A stretch of 64,000 nt of DNA from Multifurca ochricompacta (lineage: Eukaryota > Basidiomycota > Agaricomycetes > Russulales > Russulaceae), in assembly GCA_022496185.1 (NCBI GenBank), contig WTXG01000005.1:124001-188000 (forward strand), in the 5' to 3' direction. The notes under the pieces are model-generated. The model was not told where the DNA came from and did no database searches. It saw only the letters and a program-made list of their open reading frames with translations. Positions 12,227 through 23,427 of the stretch are shown piece after piece. Positions within the stretch are counted from its first letter, which is position 1; each line of letters opens with the position of its first letter. The translations under genes were made by a program, and so were the position numbers.

Positions 12227-14439
12227 ATGCTATCAACGCTCTCCACTGCAGATGTTCTCGTCAAGACTGATGTTGCGACTGCTCTCCGAACGGGGGGAAC
12301 GGTGCAGGCTTGGTCCATGTCCGTTGCCGAGCTGGATCTTGAAAAGAAGCTGGCTGTTCAGGTAATTAATCAACTCGCATGACTTCGTCAGCTTCAGCCA
12401 CTGATTAGGATGTGTATTACCCGTAGTTGATGCATTTGGCTTCTCAATTTCATGCCAGCGATTATGCCTGTGCCAAGTTTGGTGCCGGAGGTAAGCATCG
12501 TTTTGTCCCAACAATGCCGAGTCGTTCTAAATGTTTAGTGAAGGGTCCGCTATCGCATACATCCCACTATCCATCAACCTACCTGAGCATTTCAAACAAC
12601 TGAAAGAACGCCAGGCATTGTATGCGGATACTGAGCCCTGGTGGTTGTGCGAGCCGGAACCGCAGAAGACGCCTCCCGATGCCGCTCAACTCGAACCCAA
12701 GCCACTATTATACACGTCTCACCCTGTTGCTGTTACTCAGGCATCACCCAATATACAGTATGAACTGCGCTCCGCTATAGATACCCCCTTGATTCCCCCT
12801 GCCTGGTTGAAAGGGGAAGCCCCTCTCCCCAAAACGTCTGATACCCATCCAATCAGGTGAGCATTCCTTCCTTACTTCATTTCATTCCACTATCTTTCTC
12901 AGCTCTGCCCAGCGTTTCTGCCATCATACCACAGGAGCTTCTATCCTCAATATCCTTGCACATCTCTCTCGCTGACTCTTCATCGCCCACTATCTTCAAC
13001 GTTCACCCTGCTTTCTCTTTACATCGACTTACCTCTCCCCCGGAACCATTACTTACTCCACTACCTGTTGCACCTGGGTCTTCCCTCTCTGATCGACCGA
13101 TGTCCGCGGTGCGTCTGATCAGCAAAGTGCCCTCACCCCATTCTACTGCACCGTCCAGAACACACCTACAAATATGGAGCCGTGTCTCCATGAAAAGTGC
13201 ACTCCAGTCTGCTCTTGCTACTAACATTCATCAACCAGCTCAACAATCTGTTTCGACCCCGAATATCTCAATTGCACCACGATTACCCCCCTTAGCATTC
13301 GGCAGTATCGATCTCATAGGCGAAATATTTAGTACTTCGCATTTCGAGCTAGATGCAAACAGGTCTCCTGGCGCTAGTTTGCAGACGCGGCATGAGCGCA
13401 CGTTTTCTGTCCCAGCTACAGCCTCTCAAGCGGTCTCCAGAGACTCAACGAACCGAATTCGGTATCCCCAAAACAAGCGACCCCATCCGACGTAAGCCGA
13501 TCAATGAGCCCTTGATAACTCGCTAAACAATGCCCATCCCATCTCAGTTCATTCTTCCCTTCTGCCAAAGGGATTACGCATATTCCGAAATTCGCCAATT
13601 CTGGCCCACGACTGGTGCCCCACCTGACTTCTTTCAATGAATTTTCCCGACCTGCATCTCCTGCGCTCGGTAATTTATATCTATCGTCATGTCCCGGTAA
13701 AAAAGGTAACGTGCCATACCTGCTGTCTTGGGATATTTTTCTTTTTGTTCTAACGGTGTTACCGCAAAAGTGCGCCTTACTGGACCAGTGCGTGGTCGCG
13801 GCGCTGTTTGTCGCGACCTTAACCAGGACCTGCGGAGAATTAAAGCGCTAGGCGTTGGATGTATTGTCTGGTGCGCTGAGGCCCTGCACACTTCTTGGGG
13901 CCTGTGGCTAACGTATATACAGCTGTCTCGATGACGAGGAACTAAGTTTTCTCGGTGCACCTTGGCCGGAGTATTCCCATGCTGCAAGGGAGTTGGGGCT
14001 TGACATCCTTCGGTAAGCGCTTGAACCAGCCGACGCTACTTTCTAAATTGACGCGTCTGCTAGCATCCCGATCCCAGAAGGCCTTGCTCCTGCCTCACTT
14101 GAGCAATTTGATGCTCATCTGACACGCCTTGTTTCCATCTACACACTTACTGGTATCCCTGTTCTCGCCCACTGTCGTGGAGGCGTTGGACGTGCAGGAT
14201 TAGTAGCTTGTTGTTGGATGCTCAAGCTCGGATTGTGCGGCTGGGTGCCCACAAGTGATAATACCCAGTCTGTAAACGAAGGACAGGTGCGCCGAGACAC
14301 GCTCGAGCAGGTAGAAAAGGTAATTGGGGTTGTCCGGCGGCGGCGTAGCCTCAAGGCGATCGAAACATACGAGCAGGTTAAATTTCTCGTTGGATACGTC
14401 GATTATCTCCGCGGGATAATCCCAAAAGTAAATAAATAA
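12227..14439 (+). CDS. CDKN3/KAP-like dual-specificity protein phosphatase
   Basis: Protein phosphatase with a Cys-based catalytic domain resembling kinase-associated phosphatase (CDKN3). The C-terminal half carries LSSCPGKKVRLTGPVRGR, a conserved KAP-type opening, then RDLNQDLRRIKALGV, and the P-loop HCRGGVGR at 14170-14193 with nucleophile Cys and invariant Arg. The N-terminal 300 or more residues are Pro/Ser-rich and look disordered beyond a small ordered start (AELDLEKKLAVQLMHLASQ). Seven or so introns were placed with consistent phase, including one ending GAAG|GG near 12544 and one at about 13494-13547. The likely start is the ATG at 12227; earlier in-frame sequence lacks an ATG. The residue at the expected general-acid position (family ...ADG...) reads PEG, Glu instead of Asp. 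The substrate cannot be told from sequence. Confidence 0.8.
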
Positions 14440-14812
14440 ATAAATAGGATATCTGCGCATAACTCACTCACTCATATACACCCATATACCTTAGATATTA
14501 TGTAATATACTTGATTGTTGTCAGTTGGTCTTGTGTCTTGCTTGCTTGAATATGAATATATATATATATATTGAATATTGAATATTGAATATTGAATATT
14601 GATATTAATATTGAATAGTAATAATCAAATAAATAAAATTATTATTACGAGCTGTGCCGTCGCTCTCGCTCTTGTTGTCGTCTCGCCTCGTCTTTATACA
14701 TTTCGTTCACTTCTTGTCCGACTCTCCTTTCTTTCTTACAATTCATCCCCCTCCGCTTGAGCCTTGACTGGCTAGCGTTCTCTCATTTTTCCTCCTCTCC
14801 TTTTCCTCCAGT
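14440..14812. other. Intergenic region with AT-rich repeats
   Basis: A 373-nt gap between phosphatase and chitin synthase in tandem orientation. The first half is AT-rich (TAAATAAATAAATA after the stop, TA repeat, TTGAATA repeat) and the second half is pyrimidine-rich (CTCTCC, TTTCTTTC), typical of a fungal promoter leading to the chitin synthase start. No gene was seen. Confidence 0.6.
14553..14616. repeat. (TA)n and (TTGAATA)n repeats
   Basis: A TA dinucleotide run at about 14556-14571 is followed by four to five copies of TTGAATA to 14616. The tract is AT-only apart from the G of each unit. Confidence 0.9.
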
Positions 14813-17800
14813 ATGGCCATTGGCTACCGCAATGATGACATTCCAATCCCTACTACCTCTCCAAGACATGGCCCTTCTGGTACAGTGCGCAGAGCAAAAA
14901 CCCTCACCCGTCCAGAACGCAGCGTTGCCCCTCCACCCCTTATTAATCCGCACCCTGCTTTACACATATCTCCTTCCACCACATCCGAATCATCCTCGTT
15001 TCTCGACATTGATGCCTGGGTCATATTCTCTCGTGTAGTCACGTTTTGGGCCCCTTCAGTCCTTTTAAGCTCCATTGGAGGCCTCAAGGACAAAGCAGTA
15101 CAGCAAGCATGGAGAGAGAAGATGGCTCTATGTTTTATTATCACTCTTCTATGCGGCGCAGTGGGTTTTGCAACAGTAGGCCTGCAGAGGGTCCTTTGTC
15201 CTCAAAGAACGCTGGAGACAGAGCGATTCATCAGCCTTGGTACCACGTCAGGTACTCTTGGTATCCAAGGTTTCATGTTCAACATCTCCCAGTCCAAATC
15301 CCCAGATACCAGTGTCAACTTCTTCAATTTGGCGAAGCAGCTTCCCGGCCAAGACATTACAACATTCTTCACCCGGGATGCTGCCGACTTCCGCCACTGC
15401 AATGGGCTCTCTTATCGTATCGCCCAGGACCCCCCCTGTAGCATAGCTACTCCTTGCCCTCTGGGACCACTTAACTCCACCGCTACCTTCAAGAGTGCCC
15501 GACTGGTGAATATCACTCGACCAGTTGGTTACGACTGGAGTCAGGTCTCTGCTCTTCCCAATTACATTGTTCTTGATGGACAAGTAGTCAACTTAAACCC
15601 ATACATCAAGTTACACCCCAATCCAATTCCGGGTGATGCTGTCGACGCCGTTCTTCGTACCCTGCTTGCTGCACCTGGTTCTAGCGGTCGCGACGGAACA
15701 CGCCTCTTCGTAAACAGAGCCGATATACGCAAGGCCATTCCCTGCATACTCCAGCGTTATACTGCTGGAAGCATTGATAAAGTCACTCCAGGATGTTTTG
15801 TTTCCCAACTCATCCTATACGCTGGGTTGATTGTCGTTATGTCCTTGATATTGGTTCGCTTTGCAATGGCCTGCGTTTTCAATTGGTTCCTTTCCGCGCG
15901 CCTCGCCGGTAATCCTGATGTCTCATCGCTCAATCGCCCTGCAATCAGTCCTGCTGTCCTTCCTGAAGGGGCTAATGTTTCCATAGACAATAAGAATGGA
16001 ACGGCCCCTTGGGCGGGACCAGACGGTACGAAGAAGCTCTCTAAACCGTCAAAGTCTTTGCGATCATTCCAATCATCTTCCACCGCGACGTTGACGAACC
16101 CAACTGCAAACGACAGCGCTGCACCCGTCATGAGTTTAGCTCAGATCGGTGCCGAATTATTTGCGGTGTGCTTGGTTACATGTTACTCGGAGGGAGAAGA
16201 ATCACTTCGGACCACACTAGACTCTATTTCACTGACAACGTATGGTGACCAACGGAAGTTGTTGTTTGTCGTCGCGGATGGCATGATCACTGGTGCTGGC
16301 GAGAAGAGGAGCACCCCAGATATCTGTGTTGGGTTCCTGGATGCCGACCCAAGGTTCGGGAACCCCACTCCAATGAGCTATATTGCGGTTGGATCCGGAT
16401 CGAAGCAGGAGAACAGAGCGATGGTCTATGCTGGTCACTATAGTACGTACTTATCTCTGCCGTGTCATACTGTCATGTCTCGGCTGACATCTATGCAGCT
16501 GTCGCTGGTCGCAGGACACCGACCCTGATCATTGTTAAATGTGGCACCGAACAAGAAGCTGCGACTGACAAGAAGCCTGGAAATCGTGGCAAGCGTGACA
16601 GCCAACTGATTCTCATGAATTTCTTTTCTCGTGTTACCTATAACGATAGGATGACGCCCCTGGATTTTGACCTCTTCCGCAAAATTCATATATTAATGGG
16701 TATCACCCCCGATTTCTTCGAAGTATGTCTCATGGTGAGTAATTTTAGTAGTTAAGCGAGCCCCGGAAAAAGCCGCTGACGTCATTTATCGGCAAGGTTG
16801 ACGCGGACACGAAAGTTTTCCCAGATTCACTCAAGGCGCTCGTTAACTGCATGCATCATGACCAGATGATTATGGGGGTGTGCGGAGAGACTCGTATTGC
16901 TAATAAACGGCAGTCATGGGTTACTGCCATACAGGTATTTGAATACTTCATATCCCATCACATGGCGAAGGCGTTCGAGTCTGTCTTTGGTGGCGTCTCG
17001 TGTCTTCCTGGGTGCTTCTCTATGTTTCGTCTCAAGGCTCGCAAGGCTTCAGGGGATGATTGGGTACCACTGATCATCAAACCCGAGATCGTCAAGGAGT
17101 ACAGCCAGAGTGAAGTCACCACCCTGCATCAGAAGAATTTACTACTTCTTGGCGAAGATCGCTTTCTGACAACGTGCCTTATTCGCACATTCCCCAACCG
17201 CAAGATGATGTTCCTCCCACAGGCTAAATGTCGTACTGTCGTTCCGGACACTTTTTCGGTATTGCTTTCTCAGCGTCGCCGCTGGATCAACTCTACGATT
17301 CACAATCTCATGGAACTCGTACTTGTGCGCAATCTTTGCGGGACATTCTGTTTCAGCATGCAGTTTGTCGTGTTCATGGACCTACTTGGGACGGTCGTTC
17401 TGCCCATAGCCATTGCGCTTACATATCTTCTCATCGTGGGCGTCGCCTTATCACCACCGAAGACATTCCCAGAGGCCATTCCAATCGTGTTGCTTATCGG
17501 CGTCCTCGGCCTGCCGGCTGTGCTTATCCTGATCACGACGCGTAAGATCGTATATGTCTTCTGGATGCTCATCTATCTTGCCGCTTTGCCCATATGGAAC
17601 TTCATCCTCCCAGTTTATGCTTTCTGGCATTTTGATGACTTTTCCTGGGGAGAAACAAGGTATGACTACGAAAAGCGCAAAAATCTTTTTTTTTTGCTAA
17701 TGTCATAACAGAAAGGTCGAAGGCGAAAGTAAAGGTGAAGGACATGGTGAAGGTAAAGGCCATTTTTCAGCAAATTCTGTCCCACTACGGCGCTGGGAGG

Positions 17801-18423
17801 ACTGGGAACGGTCACGTCTTCGCAAGCTGAGAAGGGAGGAACGACGGCGTCGTGAATTCGAACGTGCGCATCCGTCAGGATATATTGTTGGCGATCAGGA
17901 ATATCTTGGCGTCCGCTCCGAGGTTCACAGTTCCTATGACGGTTCGGACACAGTATCTGTGACTTCCTCAGAGGATCATTGGGGCCCACAAATCGGCGAA
18001 TATAATGAGAACAATGGCCAATATCCACCGCCACCACCAGGTCTACATTCAATTCCTAAACATGCACTTGACAGTGCCAAAACCATTGACGAGCGGGACC
18101 TTGAAGCCATGCTTGAGTCTGGCTGGGACCCATCACCAAACGCGTCAACTGATCACCTCCACCTTGCCCAACCGCGACCACCTGTCATAACCCCACGCTT
18201 TCAGCTAGCAGATGGGCCCGTTGGTGGTCCCAGTTACTCATCAGTGGGGCAATCTCCGTCTCAAACAACGTTTCCAATTTCATCCACAGGACCGACACAG
18301 GGGGCAAGTTCTGCAGTTGGGCATGGGCAAGATTGGAAGACACACGTGAAACGGCGGAGTGGAGGTGGACAGCGAATTGAGTACGGGCCATTAGGCCCGC
18401 TGGACCCTGGGGCGAAGTTCTAA
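14813..18423 (+). CDS. Chitin synthase, class IV (Chs3-like)
   Basis: Membrane glycosyltransferase (GT2) polymerising GlcNAc from UDP-GlcNAc into cell-wall chitin. Exons 14813-16442, 16499-16734, 16797-17659 and 17712-18423 close in phase for 1146 aa. Two N-terminal membrane segments (about residues 70-125) precede a lumenal or extracellular region of about 210 residues. A further TM pair lies near residues 325-360. The catalytic domain shows [42 protein letters not shown], the LGEDRFLTT motif (17148-17174) and [10 protein letters not shown], the QxxRW motif (17271-17285). A cluster of about five TM helices follows. The C-terminal tail of about 240 residues is charged and Pro/Ser/Gly-rich, with GEGHGEGKG and a basic [16 protein letters not shown] stretch; it is probably cytosolic and regulatory. 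Lack of a myosin motor argues against classes V/VII. Confidence 0.93.
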
Positions 18424-18914
18424 GGTCAAGCTGGCAGGTCAGCTTGTAAATGTGTTTTATTATTAGGAAGTTTCGTCACTTTATCTCTCGCACCATACAG
18501 TTATACCCTCTGACCCTCTATTCATCTGCATTTGCATCTCCCGCGTACATCGACCGCAGATTATAATACGCACATCGTATTTCATGCTTCACAATTTCCA
18601 CCGTGCTCTCACATTATTGCAAACTCTTTGATGACGACGACTTCCTGCCCTACGCCGCCTGCCTGCCCATCCCCTTACTTTTGCAGCCATATGATTTCCA
18701 GTTATTCCACCCCTGTCTAATAGTATATTACGACATAGAGTTCAAATTCTTTCCAGACCAGACGGACTGCAATCAAAGGCGCTAGCTTGTGCTTAATTCT
18801 GATTGATCGCAGCTATTTGTTAAGTCAGTGATCTGTCCCTTGTGACAATTTTTTGCGGGCGTCAACTCCAGCGGGGGCGCCCGAGCGATCGCGTGGCGGT
18901 TTTCGGTGACAGCA
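18424..18914. other. Intergenic region, chitin synthase to MED27
   Basis: About 490 nt without a convincing gene. It holds the chitin synthase 3' UTR and the MED27 promoter; the last 60 nt are GC-rich and contain GCGATCGCGTGG just upstream of the start. Confidence 0.55.
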
Positions 18915-20143
18915 ATGGACAGTGGTAGTCGCGTTGAACCTCACCACATGGCTACTACCGCTGATAATGGCGTACAGTCACTTAATTCAGGATCAGCCAT
19001 CGAAGATCGACAATCACTCGTCTCGAGCGTCCAATCGCAGATAGATGTATTGACAGACCTCTCCAAGCGTTTGCAGACACTGAGACAGTTCCCGGGCGGC
19101 CTCTTACGCTCCGAACATGCCTCAGGGGCGAATCAAGTCCTTCAAGTTCCACCTTCTTCGACATTGAAAGGAACTTTCAGCAAGTCCATTGAGGATCTTC
19201 GGACTCTCCATGTGGCAGCGATGGAGGAGAGGGTGCAGGAAGCGCTGCGGGCTGCGGTGGAAAGTGAGAGACGGGATGGCACTGAAATTGAGGATCCCCA
19301 GGGGCAGGAAAGCCAGGAGAGACGGTATGGGTCATGTCTTCGCCCTCTCTTGGGCATTCACGGCTGGGCCTCGTGTGCTGACATCAAGTGCTTTGATTCC
19401 AGGCGCTCCCCCTCTCCGGAATCTCCGAAACCATTTCTGGTATTTCAGCATAAAGTCGCGAGCCCATTTCCCCCGCTCGTGGGCACACTACCACTTACAC
19501 TTCAAGACCTGCCTACGTACATCCGGGAGTTTAATGCGACACACGCGAAGAAGATGTTGCTCCACATCTACTTGGCTTCGGGACACGAGTCACGCAAGGT
19601 TTCTGTTCCCGTGGTGCTCCGGTTTCTTATTCCTGACGTGCTGAGGATGTTTATCACACTCGGACATGAGGAGGGTGTTGATGGAACTGCGTCTGAGACG
19701 TCGGCACTCATGGTGGAAAGCCTGACTGTGTTTGGGTCGAGAGAGAAGGCAAGTGCTTCAAGAAACAGGGCTCCTCTTCATTCACCATATTTCCAGAAAC
19801 CACCACATTCGCAGTCTGAATTCATCGTCTTCCAGAAGCTGTCTCAATGGATTGTGCGCGCGTTACAGTCGTCACCTCGCGTGCACGTACAAGGCTTCAT
19901 GGTAAGCATGACACAAATTCGATCGTCCGGCAGTAGCTAATTGGTCGCTGTGGTCTGTGATCCGCGTGGATGGGATGTCTGTCGGAATAGGACATGTTGG
20001 TGGCTTATGAGAGCCTATTCCTAGAGAAATGCTCGCTTTGCCAACGTTTTCTATCGGCAGAAGGATACCTCCCCCCTGTCGCCCGTGTAAGGCGAGAAGA
20101 TGGGGCATGGGAACCCCAACATGCTACTTGCGTGCAAAATTAG
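18915..20143 (+). CDS. MED27: Mediator complex subunit 27 (Med27)
   Basis: Subunit of the Mediator coactivator that links transcription factors to RNA polymerase II in the nucleus. Exons 18915-19324, 19403-19901 and 19991-20143 join in phase, giving 353 aa. The first intron is 78 nt, a multiple of three and open, so an unspliced reading would wrongly add 26 residues. The diagnostic C-terminus reads EFIVFQKLSQWIVRAL, then after the second intron MLVAYESLFLEKCSLCQRFL and HATC, the Cys-containing Med27 tail. The N-terminus holds a coiled-coil-like stretch (VSSVQSQIDVLTDLSKRLQTL). The start is the first ATG in frame; nine bases upstream lies an in-frame GTG that I do not use. It is a divergent fungal member, but the C-terminal signature is good. 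Confidence 0.8.
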
Positions 20144-21281
20144 GCAGCGACTAGCGGCTGCACATTGCTGAGGTGTTTTTTTTTTCTCCGACGGGCTATC
20201 ATCTCTCTGGTGTGTTTAACCTCTTGAGGCCCCTGTCGTTGATTGGGGGAAGGGGCCGATCAAAGGTACAAGTCAATTGGCGGTGATTGACGACCATTGA
20301 TTGAATTGACCAGAAAATGGTCAGCGCCCGCCACCCCGAACAGGACACTATTATTAAAATTTTGTTCACCACCCCTCCTACAGTGCGATCCAGTGATATT
20401 GTTCTTCTGATATGGGGAAGAGGGTTCAAGGGTTCAAGGGTTCAAAGCTATGGTCGTCTTCTATAGTAGGCTAAAGTCCAACGACCGAACTGAATCGATC
20501 GAGATAGACTTTTTGTCGTCGTCTGTCTGTGATCTTGAAGACTGGATCTTGCCGAGATGCCGCTACCTACTATGGGTAGTAAAAACTAAACCAAATTTAG
20601 TTAAAGGGGACCACATATTCGGCTCATTGTTCCATACTTCTTTTTGTTTCTTAAGTTCGCCCATTCACCCATTCGCCCAAGGTAAACCAACCCAACAACT
20701 AACCAACCAACAATACAACAAAATCAGCAATCAAAAGCTTCTTAGCTCTACCAACTCCTCTCTCTTCAGGTACAACTTACCTGACTATGCGGCAGCCATC
20801 GGAAGGGATCATACCGCCCGGATAATTTTTCTCAACAAATTGGATGCCTTTAGCTAGTAAACCGGGGCACCTGATCGCTCGGAACAGCGGGGTTTTGTCC
20901 CTCACCGCTCTCGAGAGTTCCAGCCACGCTTTGCATATTCACCTCAAGATCTAGTGGGCGATATCTTTGTCCTTCATCCTTTTACCTTTGCCCCCGCCCC
21001 GTCCATTAAAGCCATTGAGCCGCCGTAAGATGCATCACCCTTTTTTCCCCTCCCACATCATTGTTCCTATCGAGGGCAGGACTGGAGGTTTCATCCTTTC
21101 ATTTTACCCATATCTCATAAACGGGGCAGTGCACATACCGCTTTGACCTTCTAGGGGCGAATAGAAATTTCTCTGTATCCTGGTGAGTATTTTGCCAAAC
21201 CCACTTTTATTGGAAACATGAAAATTTGTAGGATTACCAGTCGTTTCTGTCGTCTTTTTGAATTTTTGAGAAGTGACCAGA
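20144..21281. other. Long upstream region of the MedA-type gene
   Basis: About 1.1 kb without a supported gene. It contains a GGGTTCAA triplet repeat (20422-20446), an ACCAACC-rich tract near 20690-20720 and CCCATTCACCCATTCGCCC near 20660. An open frame at about 20450-20857 is Asn/Gln/Ser-rich and lacks any recognisable domain, so I read it as chance. Long leaders of this type are common for developmental regulators. Confidence 0.5.
20422..20446. repeat. GGGTTCAA tandem triplet
   Basis: Three consecutive copies of GGGTTCAA (the last slightly altered). It looks superficially like tRNA T-loop sequence, but no tRNA surrounds it. Confidence 0.85.
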
Positions 21282-22924
21282 ATGAATACCACTCACTTCC
21301 CCTCGGAAATACCACACACAGTCTCGTGCCTTGCGTCATCTCGTCTGAAAATGTTTTACGTTCTCAACTACGCTCCAAGAGTGGGTTGGAGTGGTACCAA
21401 GGTTGCCGTTGAAACGTTGTTCTACAATATTGGGTGGCACAATGAAGTTCACATCCGCATTGTCATTGGCTTCAAGCCCATCCCAACGGACATAGAGAAT
21501 GTAGGCGGTAATATGGCAAATTTGTGGCGGTGCACGGGTTTGGTCCCAGAATTTGAAGTACACAAAAACTCCCTGGGTCACACCGTTGCTATCACCATTC
21601 AAGCACTTGATAAGTGGAACACCGTCCTCGACTCCGTGACTTTTGGGTACTTCACATACTGGGAACATGGCAAGCACCATATTTTTTTGATTGGGCCTTG
21701 TCGCCCTAAAAGGTTTCAGCAGGTCTTCCTCCTCTACCAGTCAAGCCAGAGCCCGGCACACCCCATGTTGTACACGGGGGCAATACGCAATTTCACTCCG
21801 CCCAGCGACCCACTACTCACACTATTCCTCCAGGCCGAAGCGTGCCGGTCAAGATTCCTCAAGTTCACCTTCGGCATCCAGTCAATAGGCTGGTTCCCCC
21901 AAACACCACAAGCGAGTTCTGCGTAGGCACGAAACAAGCCAGGAAGGCGACTTTGAGAAAATCTTTCTTGAATTTGCGGAAGACCCAACAGATCTTGGCA
22001 AGAATCTAACCGAGGAGGAGCTACGTCTTCGTCGAAGACTAGTCAGGTTTCTTTGCAAGCAGGATGGAGACACCCTACGGATATCATTTCACACAATTCG
22101 ACAAGAGGACTATGACGAACGCCTCCTTGTCATTTCGTGCATCTACCGCGAGGATATTCACGAGACCTGCTTCACTTCTGTGGATGTCATCAGGCTTGTT
22201 GGATATCTTGTCCAGGCCAACTTTAATGCCGATGAAAGAAGTCGCATTAGACGCAACCTCGAATTCTTACATCCCATCACAGTTTCAAAAACACGGATGG
22301 CTTCATTATTCCAGTTGCTTATGGATTTTCCTGCGCCCAAGCCCCGCAACATCGAGAAGGACCTCAAAGTCTTCAAGTGGGACACTCTCGTGGATGGGCT
22401 GAATAAAGTTATGGAGAAATACGTACGTCGAATCTCCACCGCTGCTTTACGCTTGAGTCTGACCTTGAGGTTTGGATTTACTCGCAGTCTTGGGTGACCA
22501 TTCTATCGCCACCATCCACAACCCCTAGTCCTTCGCCGCCCGAGCTAGTCGTAGAACCGGGATACCCGTGTACGACTTCCACGACGCCCCACAACATCCT
22601 GCATCGTATCCCCCCGCCTCCCTTACCACATCTGACGGCACCTATGCACCTCACAGTCCGAGGCAGCACGACACTGTACCATCCATGCATATTAACCCCC
22701 TGTGGTTGCACCCTCAAGGCGCCATAGCTGGGTCCCCGAAAGTCAGTGAAAGCCTCGCCTTGGGCGGCGATTTGCCGAATCTCCGGCTCTACATGCCTTC
22801 ATCAGCCATTGGCACTGGTCAATCGCTGGCTTACGATGAGACTTTCCACCATTTCGATTCACTAGAATTCCAGGCTCTGCGTGAACACAACGCTCACGCA
22901 GGTGTGGTTTCCCAGTTCTTCTGA
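21282..22924 (+). CDS. medA: MedA (Medusa)-family developmental regulator
   Basis: Nuclear regulator of the Medusa family, known in fungi to control conidiation, mating or filament development (Aspergillus medA, Ustilago med1). Exons 21282-21669, 21720-21847, 21889-22422 and 22529-22924 close in phase for 481 aa. The N-terminal immunoglobulin-like half reads LNYAPRVGWSGTKVAVE and ends GYFTYWEH. The C-terminal half carries the family block LVRFLCKQDGDTLRISFH, then CFTSVDVIRLVGYLVQANF, RSRIRRNLEFLHPITVSK and FPAPKPRNIEKDLKVFKW. The first intron (21670-21719) uses a GC donor (GCAAGC). The start is the first ATG of the frame; the protein is shorter than many relatives, so an upstream exon in the 20.1-21.2 kb leader is possible. 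The last intron could alternatively end at 22487, but then the downstream frame does not match. Confidence 0.85.
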
Positions 22925-23427
22925 ACATCTCATTTTCACAACACATCCACACACACACACATCGGGTGATTTCGTTCTGTATCCTTAGTGTTGATCCGAC
23001 GACGATACCAACGACGACAAATGTACGTCGGTTCCTCCCAAGTATGACTTACGCGGTCTTTACTCTTCAATACATGTATGACTAGATTCCATTCTCTTCG
23101 ACCCTCTTAGGGGTGTACGCACTGTAGCCCTCTTTGTGTCTGCATCCCTCATTCCAATCCAAACATTTTAGCATTTGTTGGTGTTTTTCCTGTTGGTCGT
23201 GAGATGGGAGAGGCGCAGGCTTGCTTTGTCCTCCACAGAGTGATAGGGGGTATTATTAATCAGAATGAACCAAATGGAGACGGGACGGGACGGGACAAAA
23301 GATTCGAAAGAAGAAGATAAGGTACATTACATATAAATCTCTCTCCTTAGATGATGATAACTGGACGAGAATTAATGAGAGCAAGACTCGCAACCTCGCA
23401 TCTACATTGGACCGCACAAGATCATAA
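22925..23427. other. Convergent 3' region, MedA / DOCK
   Basis: About 500 nt between two convergent genes, containing CACACACACAC at 22950 and GACGGGACGGGAC at 23280. It presumably holds both 3' UTRs and terminators. No gene was seen. Confidence 0.6.

Noticed and set aside
19325..19402. Reading through the 78-nt intron of MED27 as coding
   Set aside because: It is open and a multiple of three, but has GT and TTCCAG sites; removing it joins two segments that fit better.
20450..20857. Plus-strand frame upstream of the MedA gene
   Set aside because: Asn/Gln/Ser-rich, no domain, sits in the pyrimidine-rich leader; probably non-coding.
22423..22487. Shorter last intron of the MedA gene ending at 22487
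   Set aside because: It leads to a frame that misses the downstream coding frame; ending at 22528 joins both frames with phase zero.
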